From NCBI GenBank assembly GCA_945905295.1, contig CAMDPX010000058.1, positions 1-33,693 of the forward strand: DNA of 33,693 nt, read 5' to 3'. The notes beneath the pieces were generated by a model. It was given only the letters and a program-made list of their open reading frames with translations, did no database searches and had not been told where the DNA came from. Source of the DNA: Planctomyces sp. SH-PL62 (GTDB taxonomy: Bacteria; Planctomycetota; Planctomycetia; Planctomycetales; Planctomycetaceae). Both the position numbers and the translations under genes were made by a program. This document shows, one piece after another, positions 1 to 7,900 of the stretch (the first letter of the stretch is position 1; each line of letters starts with the position of its first letter).

Positions 1-42
1 GTCAGCCCCCCGGTCTGGCGGCAAATGCACCGGGGGGCTGAC
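1..42. repeat. Palindromic element, 14-bp perfect arms
   Basis: Positions 1-14 (GTCAGCCCCCCGGT) are the exact reverse complement of 29-42, with a 14-nt loop. The element may extend left, beyond the window. It lies just past the stop codon of the minus-strand PspA-type gene that ends at 73, so it is at that gene's 3' side. No run of T follows on the transcript strand, so a classical Rho-independent terminator is not supported. It is one of several palindromes in the window with similar design but different sequence. Confidence 0.75.
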
Positions 43-72
43 GCCGCCCCGCTCGCCAAAGCATTTCAAGAC

Positions 73-753
73 TTAGTTTTGCCCGGCCAATTGTTGCTTG
101 AGTCGCTCGAACTCATCGGCGACGTTCTCACGGCGTTCGGCTTCGTCGAATTGGCGTTCGAGTTCATCGACGTCCGGATCGTGCCCGTCCATCCGGTCGT
201 AGGCGGTTTCGAGAGCCTCGGCCCGATCGACACGCTGCTCCAAGCGATTGAACTGAGCGAACGCGGAGGAGCTGCCGGCTCGGTCGAGCGCGGCGTTGAT
301 GCGGCGTGACGAGTCGGCTCGCGCCAACCGAGCCATCAGCAGTGTCCGCTTCTGCCGCGCCTGCCGGATCTTGTCTTCGAGATCCCGCACCGAGTCTTGC
401 AGCTTGCGCGTCTGCGTCTTCTGCTTCTCGTGCTGAGCATGCAGGTCTTCAGCCCGCTTCTCGCCCAGCATCTTCTGCTCGAGTGCCGCCTTTGAGGTCG
501 TCTCATCGCCGCGCTTGAGAGCTTTGGTCGCACGATCGAGCCACTCCTTAGCGGCCTCACGCTCGCGGTCGACTTGTTTGCCGAGCTGAATCTCATCGGC
601 AATCGCCTCGGCCACGCTGCGGCGGACCGATTCCTGTTCTTCCTCCATGTCGATGATGAGCTGATGCAGCATCCGCTCCGGGTCTTCGATCTTCTCCCGC
701 AACGCGGTGATGCTGGACTTCATGACGAACGTGAACTGGTTGAGCCATTGCAT
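73..753 (-). CDS. PspA/IM30 (ESCRT-III-like) family protein
   Basis: A 226-residue, highly charged and almost entirely helical protein. Near the N-terminus it has the family pattern of a short amphipathic helix followed by a segment with EDPERMLHQLI at about residues 22-32, close to the AEDPEKML signature of PspA and Vipp1. Long coiled-coil stretches fill the rest. PspA-type proteins assemble on the inner face of the cytoplasmic membrane and protect or remodel it under envelope stress. The frame stays open upstream to 867, but the start at 753 is preferred: it is an ATG preceded by an AAGGAAG ribosome site, and it puts the family N-terminus at residue 1. The upstream extension would be coded by a palindrome. 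The gene lies downstream of a giant membrane-protein gene on the same strand, so they may be co-transcribed. No other psp genes are visible. Confidence 0.88.
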   Translation of the reverse strand: MQWLNQFTFVMKSSITALREKIEDPERMLHQLIIDMEEEQESVRRSVAEAIADEIQLGKQVDREREAAKEWLDRATKALKRGDETTSKAALEQKMLGEKRAEDLHAQHEKQKTQTRKLQDSVRDLEDKIRQARQKRTLLMARLARADSSRRINAALDRAGSSSAFAQFNRLEQRVDRAEALETAYDRMDGHDPDVDELERQFDEAERRENVADEFERLKQQLAGQN

Positions 754-764
754 GGGATTTCTTC

Positions 765-869
765 CTTTGGAGTGCGGTGTGTCAGCACCGCTTTGGATTT
801 GGAGAACTTTTTTGGAATCGGCTCGCCATGAGCCGATCCAAAGCGGTGCTGACACACCGCACTCCAAAG
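765..869. repeat. Palindromic element, 34-bp perfect arms
   Basis: Positions 765-798 and 836-869 are perfect reverse complements (34 bp), with a 37-nt loop that itself contains a small hairpin around CGGCTC/GAGCCG. The element fills the gap between the stop codon of the upstream minus-strand membrane-protein gene (871-873) and the start of the PspA-type gene (753). On the transcript, the last bases of the hairpin overlap the AAGGAAG ribosome site of that gene. No T-run follows, so it is not an obvious terminator. Confidence 0.92.
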
Positions 870-870
870 A

Positions 871-2166
871 TCACTTCCACGTTTGCAGTTCGGCCGCCAT
901 CACACGCAGGCGGGTCAGCAAACTCTCGCGATGGTTTTCGCAGATCGCTCCCAGCGTGATGACCGCCGCGCCAATGCCGAGACCGGCCAGCCACAGCAGA
1001 TTCGGATGGTCGATGCTGCCGCGAATCACCATCGCGAACAGGTCGGCAATCAGAAACGCCGTTCCGGAATAGACGAGCACTCGCAGTCGCAGGCCAATCG
1101 CCAGTAACGCGATCAACACCGAGCAGACCATCAGCGAAATCAGGTGCAGCCAACTGCCGCTGACGATGTGAAACGTCGGCGAGACGAGGATCGTCAACGC
1201 GGCCGCGTATCGCAGCGGGTCGCGATAGCGTTCGGGGATTTCACGCTTGAGCAATTCGACCAAGCCCAGAATCGTCAGTCCGGCGGGGATCATGAAGAAC
1301 TGTGGATCGGACCAATGCAGCTCGCGCCACAGCAGAGCCGACGCGACGTTGAGAATGATGGCCGACACGATGAAGCGGTCACGGCGAATCGCGATAAGGG
1401 GTCGGGAGTCTTTTTCCGAGCGGTTGTCGTCGGGGCCATCAGCAAAGGATTGATCGGAGCCGCTCGGAAAAAGACTCCCGACCCCGTCGATCCCTTGCCA
1501 GAAGTAAAACGCCGAAGACAGCAGCAGTCCGAGGCTGTGCATCCCCACGACATCTGATTCGCCGTGCGTCACATGCCGAGCGACTCCGATCACGGCCGCG
1601 GCCAGCGGCAACAGGTTGGCCGGAACGTCCAACGCTTCGGCAGCGAATCGTGTTTGCGGGAAGCGAGCACAGACTCGCGACACAACGGTCCAAGCGACGG
1701 CCGCACCAAGGCAACCAAACATTGCCCAGCCGTGGCCGATCTCAATAACTCCCGCCAACAGCAGCCATGCGAACGCCGCACCGATCAATCCTTGAGCCAT
1801 CCAGACTCGATCGGTTCTCTGCTGTCGAACGGCCAGTATGAACTCGGCGATTGCCAAGAGTGTGAATGTCGCGATGGCCGACGCGACTTGTCCGATCGTC
1901 AAAGCCGCCGACGGAACAAGCAGTCCCGCGATCAGAGAGGTCGCGAGTGCCGCGTTTCCCACGAAGCAATGAATGCCGAGCAACTCGTGTCCGACTTCGT
2001 CACGAGGTCGCAGCCGAATAACGCTCAGTCCAGCCGCCAGCGTCAGCGCGACAGGCAACGCGGCCATTGTCATTGCGGCACTCAGAACATCGTTGAGGCC
2101 GATCAGTTCGGGAGCCAAACATTTCACGACGAAGGCCGTCACCTGCCAATGCCCGATCGCGATCAC
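871..2166 (-). CDS. C-terminal part of a giant polytopic membrane protein (interrupted gene)
   Basis: This frame encodes about 431 residues dominated by hydrophobic segments of membrane-helix length. I do not recognise a named family. It is in exactly the same frame as the 817-residue frame upstream (2188-4641), separated only by one TAA (2188-2190) and seven sense codons. The nominal start is a GTG at 2166 with no ribosome site upstream, and hydrophobicity continues smoothly across the stop. The simplest reading is therefore the C-terminal third of one roughly 1256-codon gene broken by a nonsense change, not an independent gene. A hydrophilic loop in its middle is encoded by a perfect palindrome at 1398-1485. 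It could still be translated by reinitiation or readthrough. Confidence 0.6.
   Translation of the reverse strand: MIAIGHWQVTAFVVKCLAPELIGLNDVLSAAMTMAALPVALTLAAGLSVIRLRPRDEVGHELLGIHCFVGNAALATSLIAGLLVPSAALTIGQVASAIATFTLLAIAEFILAVRQQRTDRVWMAQGLIGAAFAWLLLAGVIEIGHGWAMFGCLGAAVAWTVVSRVCARFPQTRFAAEALDVPANLLPLAAAVIGVARHVTHGESDVVGMHSLGLLLSSAFYFWQGIDGVGSLFPSGSDQSFADGPDDNRSEKDSRPLIAIRRDRFIVSAIILNVASALLWRELHWSDPQFFMIPAGLTILGLVELLKREIPERYRDPLRYAAALTILVSPTFHIVSGSWLHLISLMVCSVLIALLAIGLRLRVLVYSGTAFLIADLFAMVIRGSIDHPNLLWLAGLGIGAAVITLGAICENHRESLLTRLRVMAAELQTWK
1398..1485. repeat. In-frame palindromic element inside a membrane-protein gene (26-bp arms)
   Basis: Positions 1398-1423 and 1460-1485 are perfect 26-bp reverse complements with a 36-nt loop. 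On the minus strand the element is fully open in the host frame. One arm encodes VGSLFPSG and the other RSEKDSRP, giving a hydrophilic stretch of about 30 residues between two membrane segments. It looks like a small mobile or repeat element accommodated in a loop. Confidence 0.9.
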
Positions 2167-2187
2167 CAGCCACAGCCGATCGCGGTG

Positions 2188-4641
2188 TTATCGCCGCAGC
2201 GAAGCCATCGCCAGCGCCGCCACCGCGATCATCCCGGCCAATCGCAGCGTCATCCCGAACGACAGCAACGTCAGCCCCGCCGTCAGCAGCAGCACTCCGA
2301 ACGTCACCGCATGGATCGGTGAGCGAATCATGTCCGACGGATCGTCATCGACACCGTCGCGCCGCAGCCAGGAGGTCATCAGCATTCCAACAGCAGACAG
2401 CACGCCCCATGCGACCGGAATGAATCGGATCGTCGCCGGGTCCAGCAATGCAATCGCGACGAACGAGAGCACGCTCAAGCAACCGAGCACCGACAACCCT
2501 CGCAGTTGGAACCGTCGAGCCGCATCGAATGGCCAGGCCAGCAGCAGCAACGCGGGCAACCAGATCGGCAGGACTTGTCCCGGTGGATATCCCAGGCGAG
2601 CGATCAGAAACTGCCCGTGAGCCAGCACCGTCATCAGCAACAACGCCACCGCGCCGACTCGCAGCGCGGGTCGGCCGAGAGCGCCGCTCATCAGCCGGAA
2701 CGCGCTAGCGTCCGGTTCTGATTCTCGAAAACCGGACGCTAGCGCGTTCCGGCTGACGATGACCACGGGAGATGTCACGCGGCCGGCGATCCACAGAGCC
2801 AGCGGCGCGAGCGTCCACAACAGCAACAACACATCCAGGTCTCTGTGCTGAGGCCAATTGTACGTCAGCGCGACTTTGACAATGCCGGCCAGCACGAAGC
2901 TCCAAGCCGCTTCGCCTAAGCCGCGACTCGGCCACTTCCAGGCTTGAGCCATCAACAACCCGGCCAGTGCGACACCGATGAACGTTCCGAATGATCTGGT
3001 GGACGACACCATCTCGTTGCCGAGCCAATAACCGGAGACACCCAGCGTGAAGAGAACGCTCGCGATACCGAAGATCGGCCCGGCCGCGGCTTCGTAGCCA
3101 AGCTCGCCAGAGCTTGGGAGGTCGCCACGAACCGCACCCAATCTCTGGCGAGATTGGCTACGAGAGGCAATCAGCAACACAGCAGCTCCGGCGGTCATCA
3201 GCAACTGATGCGTTTCCGTTGTGATCGGCAAGCCACACACCGAATTCAGGAAGATGCGAGCACTCACACACAAAGTGATCCATGCCGCTGCGGAACCAAC
3301 CAACAGCCGACGATTGCCAAACAGCTTCGCTTGCAACAAGAACGTCGCGGTCATCACCGCCGATACCGGGAAGATCGCTTTCGCATGCGTGAAACAGACC
3401 GCGAACAGCAACATCGCCACAAGCATCGCGAAGCGCCGAGCCGGCACTTCGATCAACCGATCGCCGGACCGAGATGCTCGAACCGACGCGAACGTCGCCG
3501 ACAGGATTAACGGCAACCACGTCAAACCGTAGAACGCGACCGGCAAGCGTGATTCATGAACGGCGGTCGCGGCGGAGTTGACCAACAGCTTGGCGGTTTC
3601 GCGGAAGTATGCCGGCACGGATTGATACGCGATCGCCGCAGCGATCAGCCCGGCCCAGACGAAGGCTTGATGACCGGTGCGTCGCGCGGCCATCAACATC
3701 ATCACCGCCGCCAACCCCGCTGCCGGAGCCAACGCCAACGAGAACGGAAATCCGATGGCGGACAAGCCCACTCCCACGCAGCACAACACCAAGCCGACGA
3801 ACAACGGCAACACGAGACTCCAAGGGAGCGGCCGAACGAGATCGCCGGTCCGTTGCTGAAAGACCTTCGCCACCGCATCGGTCGTGAAGAGCACGGGCAC
3901 GGCGGTCAACACGCAACCCAGTCCGATCCACGGCAGAGCCATCTGTTCCCAACAGGAAAACGCGAACAACGTCAAGAACTGAGTCCCCAAGACTGTGATC
4001 GGCAAGAAGCCGCAGACACGCGGCAGCCGATGCTCTTCCGCCAGCCAGAAGACTTGTCGCGCGGTCTTCACCGTGCCAACCGCGAAGATCGCCCACAACA
4101 CCAACGCGACCATCGGCGTGATGGCGGCGGACAACGGCGACAACACGCCTCCGGCCACGGCCAGCGCCACGTAACTCGCGACCAATGTCGGCTGAGAGCC
4201 TCGCAGGAACTGCGAGAAGATCCTCCGCGACGCAAACGCGGTCAGCACCGCATCGAGCAACAGCAAGCCGATCTGCTCACCCCGAACCAACCACCCGACC
4301 GATTCCGCAGCACTGTCAGCCAACCCGATCCGATGAATCGCCAAGAAGCTCAGCGGCAACAACAGCAACGTCAGCGTCCGCATCACCGTACCGGTGTTAC
4401 GCAGTCCCAGCCGGTCGTAACACAACTCTCCGCAACCAAACACCGCCGCCGAGTAACCGATCACGGCCAGTGCTTTCCACAGCGGTGCCCACTGGTCCCA
4501 CTGCTTCGTCACCAGCATCAGCGACGAGCCAAAGACGATCATCACCCCCAGCGCCAGCATCCATTTGATATTTCGTTCCTGAAAGAAGCTCTCCAGAAAC
4601 CATTCGGCAGGCGATCGTCGTTTCACTTCGCTCGACATCAT
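2188..4641 (-). CDS. Giant polytopic membrane protein, N-terminal part
   Basis: An 817-residue product, mostly hydrophobic helices separated by short charged loops (well over fifteen candidate membrane segments by eye). The N-terminus is short, cytoplasmic-looking and charged (SSEVKRRSPAEWFLESFFQERN), followed at once by a membrane helix. The start has tandem ATG codons at 4641 and 4638 behind an AAGGA site. No catalytic motif was recognised. The composition resembles large uncharacterised bacterial membrane proteins of the DUF2157/DUF2339 kind, but I cannot assign it. Translation ends at TAA 2188-2190, and the same frame continues as the 871-2166 ORF, so the intact protein was probably about 1256 residues. 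Two palindromes, at 2691-2756 and 3092-3163, are embedded in frame and encode hydrophilic loops. Confidence 0.75.
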   Translation of the reverse strand: MMSSEVKRRSPAEWFLESFFQERNIKWMLALGVMIVFGSSLMLVTKQWDQWAPLWKALAVIGYSAAVFGCGELCYDRLGLRNTGTVMRTLTLLLLPLSFLAIHRIGLADSAAESVGWLVRGEQIGLLLLDAVLTAFASRRIFSQFLRGSQPTLVASYVALAVAGGVLSPLSAAITPMVALVLWAIFAVGTVKTARQVFWLAEEHRLPRVCGFLPITVLGTQFLTLFAFSCWEQMALPWIGLGCVLTAVPVLFTTDAVAKVFQQRTGDLVRPLPWSLVLPLFVGLVLCCVGVGLSAIGFPFSLALAPAAGLAAVMMLMAARRTGHQAFVWAGLIAAAIAYQSVPAYFRETAKLLVNSAATAVHESRLPVAFYGLTWLPLILSATFASVRASRSGDRLIEVPARRFAMLVAMLLFAVCFTHAKAIFPVSAVMTATFLLQAKLFGNRRLLVGSAAAWITLCVSARIFLNSVCGLPITTETHQLLMTAGAAVLLIASRSQSRQRLGAVRGDLPSSGELGYEAAAGPIFGIASVLFTLGVSGYWLGNEMVSSTRSFGTFIGVALAGLLMAQAWKWPSRGLGEAAWSFVLAGIVKVALTYNWPQHRDLDVLLLLWTLAPLALWIAGRVTSPVVIVSRNALASGFRESEPDASAFRLMSGALGRPALRVGAVALLLMTVLAHGQFLIARLGYPPGQVLPIWLPALLLLAWPFDAARRFQLRGLSVLGCLSVLSFVAIALLDPATIRFIPVAWGVLSAVGMLMTSWLRRDGVDDDPSDMIRSPIHAVTFGVLLLTAGLTLLSFGMTLRLAGMIAVAALAMASLRR
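2691..2756. repeat. In-frame palindromic element (27-bp perfect arms)
   Basis: Positions 2691-2717 and 2730-2756 are perfect reverse complements of 27 bp with a 12-nt loop. Total length is 66 bp, an exact 22 codons. On the minus strand it encodes roughly SRNALASGFRESEPDASAFR, a polar loop between hydrophobic segments of the membrane protein. The arms read as protein in the host frame without a stop. Confidence 0.92.
3092..3163. repeat. In-frame inverted pair of TCGTAGCC hairpins
   Basis: Positions 3092-3112 and 3143-3163 are 21-bp reverse complements with one mismatch. Total length is 72 bp, exactly 24 codons. Each side is itself a hairpin: stem CCAAGCTC/GAGCTTGG at 3098-3117 and CCAATCTC/GAGATTGG at 3138-3157, both with 4-nt loops. 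The two stems differ by a compensatory base-pair change (G-C against T-A), so pairing is kept. The element encodes a polar loop of the membrane protein in frame. A third monomer of the same type lies at 26003. Confidence 0.88.
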
Positions 4642-4978
4642 GCGGATTCCTTGCGAGGACAGGGCGTCTTGACCATTGGACTGAGCAACCCCTTATCAAA
4701 CGGGGTGCCAATCCAGGCACAAACTTGGCCAGCGGGCGCAAGTGCCTGTCCAACCGCAGAATCAGCGCAGCTTGGATTTCGTCAGCGAGCGAACCACGGA
4801 GAAGATTGCAGCGACTTCACGGCACGTTGTCGCAGGAGATTCGCTGCGATCCGAACTGGATAGTCTCGCACAAGGAATTGGGTGGCACGCCCTGTCGCAT
4901 TGCGAAGGGCGTGCGAAGGGTCCACTCCCTTCAACGACTCAGGGAGTGTCACCCAGCGAAATCTCAACGTGGTTCTAC
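4642..4978. other. Intergenic region with a small hairpin and a branched palindrome
   Basis: No convincing gene is seen in these 337 bases between two minus-strand genes. Near 4689-4707 a short ACCCC/GGGGT hairpin lies upstream of the membrane-protein start. The right end carries the branched palindrome described at 4879-4955. A promoter for the 4641 gene is expected here, but no clear -35/-10 pair was identified. Confidence 0.5.
4879..4955. repeat. Branched (three-way) palindromic element
   Basis: An outer stem TGGGTG/CACCCA (4879-4884 with 4950-4955) encloses two hairpins. The first has a 9-bp stem GCACGCCCT/AGGGCGTGC (4885-4893 with 4906-4914), extended by TCGC/GCGA. The second has an 8-bp stem CACTCCCT/AGGGAGTG (4923-4930 with 4941-4948). 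It lies about 25 bp past the stop codon of the patatin gene on its transcript side. No T-run follows. Confidence 0.75.
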
Positions 4979-7900
4979 TTAGGGGCTTCGTTTGCGAACA
5001 AGTTGAACCATGCCGACATCGTTGTCGTTGTCTTGCACGAAGCCTAGCCGTTTGTAGAAATTCAACACATCATTTCGCTCGCGTCGGTGTCCCTCGTCGT
5101 TCTTGCCGTAACCGGTGCCTGGGGTGCGAGTGAGATCCACCGTCACAACGCAGCTCTTCCTGTTCACTCCGTCGAAGCGGAGCCACTCGCGTAAGGCTTC
5201 CGTTCCCAACCCGGTTCCCCACATTCCGTGAGCGATGAGGAAGTCTGCGTCGTTCCAACGAATATCCAGTTGGTTGTCATCCACATATCTCAGCACCGCA
5301 AACGGGAGATCGATCTTCTGTTGGCCTTGTAGCTCAACATCTTTGGACAAAATCCTGAAGACAACATATTCGAATTTCTGCGCTGCTGAGTTGGGCGCAT
5401 GGTCGGACGCGAATTTCCCGTCGATGGTGGCTCGATTCACAACCTCCCGGACCACATCGTTATCCGGTGTTCCGTATATTGCGGCAGAGACTTCATACGG
5501 TGCGAAGAAGTCTTCATTTGGATCTGCTGAATTGCCCGACTCAATTTTATTTTGATCTGCTGAATTGCCCAACTGAAAATGCTCCTTGGCGAATGCGCGC
5601 ATCCCCGGTGTATACAGCGGCCCCAGATACGGCCACCAAATGCGAAACGTTTTTGTGTGAGTCCACCGTCCAAACGCATTCATCCAGCCGAGCATTTTGG
5701 GATGGTTAAAGTTGCGGCCCAAGTCCGCCACAAGCCAGACGTCCTCAATCAACTGAATCATTTGCACGAGCAGATGGATCGCTTCACGTTCTTCGGTGAG
5801 GCGATCGCCTGGATTGGCCGGCGCGACCAGATCGGCCTGCGCGCGTTTCGTAGCGATCGGTTCGAGTTCGGGACAAAGCTCTTTCACGAACCATGCCGGT
5901 GCCTTTTCCGCCAACCGTTGCTCCAGCGCGACGAAGCGGCCATTGATTTCCACCAACGTGCGATCGAAGTCGGGGGGGGTTGGATACCACTTATTGCGCG
6001 CTTCGTTGAAGACCGATTGAATACGTTTCGCGGCAGCCGATGAGCCTTGGGTCGAATTGACGGTGTTGTTTCCTTCCATGAAGCCCAGAGCCGCCATGAC
6101 GGAGTGGGCTCCCAGGCGCCGATACGACTCCCACTGAGCTTCGTCGTAAAACTGATCGCCGGTGGATTCGTGCGGAAAGGCGGGATTCAACGCTCGATAG
6201 TTGGTGACGTCGGAGGATTCGTCACCTGTCAGAGCCGGCTTGAAGAAAATTAGCACGCCGACGTCGAAGTCCTTGCCATTAGGATCGAAGCGGATCGTAC
6301 CGACGGCCACATGCTGTTTGGACTTGCCATCCGAGCCGGGACGCAGCGGATCAAGGTCGATGTCGATGTCGACCCCGAAGTCTTCACGGATGCGGCGGAC
6401 GGCATTGCCAAAATCTTCAAAGGTGCTGTAGGGATCAGCGCCACAATCCGAGACGATGATGTAGCGGCAGTGTCGGCGAATGAGTTCGTACAACGCCATG
6501 TTTTCGAATTGCCCGGCATCCGATAGATGCACGTGGGACTTTGATTGGTCGCTGCTGTCCGAGAGGCCAAACATTTCGTGCAGAAACAACAATCCGCGAA
6601 ACCAGCGAGGTTGAGGCTTCGCTGAACCGGGACTGGCTACCCAAATCCCCAGCCGCAAATTGAGCACGCTCATCAAGAAACCAACCGCCGGTCCGAGCTT
6701 GATTGAGACTCCCCCCATCAACGAGTTAAACGCGGCGGCGGAAGCCGTCACCGCGTCCCCCAGAGAGATTTCAGGCCGCTCGGCCCATCTGTCACCGATC
6801 GACAATCCGCAGCAGGACAGCACCGCGCTGCGAGCACCTCGACTGAGCGTCGAAAGTTGGTCGCCTGAGAGATGGTTCGCGGTGCAACACACCAGATGCA
6901 GCGGAGCTTTCACGCTCTTCAAGTCCGTCAGCGGTAAGTCGTCGTTTTGTCGCACATCGGTGTAGCGGTTCTTGCGAGCCACGAAAGAATTTGTTTCCGT
7001 GTCAAAAGCGTTCGGATGCGAGGCACCGAGAAAAGCGCGGGTCAATCGGTCGCGATACAGCTTGTGCAGGCCAAATTCGGACGGGTCCAGGTGCAGAGCG
7101 AAGGCAATGCAGAGCCAGCAAACGAACCACGCAAACATCCAATTTGAAGGCGAATCCTTCAAGAAGGTCATCACCGCCGCGACGACAAGGGCATACATCA
7201 AGGCCACCGTCACATAGGCCAAGAGTTGAGGAACGTAGGGCTTCAACGCATCCCACTTGGTGTCCTTCTGCTGATTGGATTGAAGTTGAGCCAGCCAGTT
7301 CCGCATGAGAGCGAAGAGTCCGCCCGAACCAGCGGCACCGATCGAGGCTTTTCCCAGATGGCCTCCGCGATACAACACCACGCCCAATTCCCACAGTAGC
7401 CCAGCAGCGACAAACACTACGCCAAGAGCTAACAGTCGTAAGAGCACGCGATCGACCGCGGGCGAATGCTTCGCCGCACATTCTCTGGGCAATGAAGACC
7501 CAACCCAGACACGCAGGACGCTGATCGCCAATCCGACGACCAGCCAAATCGCGGGCACCTCAAACAGTCGAGCCGAAAAGTGCCATGACAACTTCTGGGG
7601 CGAAGGACTCAGGTTCGCATTGATCGTGGTCGTCCCAGACGCCGCAGTGGCGTTTCCCTCGGTGGCGTTTCCGCCGACTGCAAATTTGAATTCGCCAGTC
7701 AGTGTGGTCGTATTCGGAATAGGCTCTTTTGATCGACTCAAGGATGTCTCGATTCCCAAATGTTGCAACCAACTCGCCCAGGTGCCAGCCGTGCTCACTT
7801 GGCTCACGCCGTGGGGATGCATCCAAAAATCGCTGGATTCGACCCAGCGCGGCCCATAGAAGGAGATCAAACAAGAGAGAATCAATGCGAAACCTGCAGT

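Noticed and set aside
754-867. Longer N-terminus for the PspA-type protein starting near 867
   Set aside because: It would be encoded by the 34-bp palindrome and start with TTG. The ATG at 753 has a ribosome site and fits the family N-terminus.
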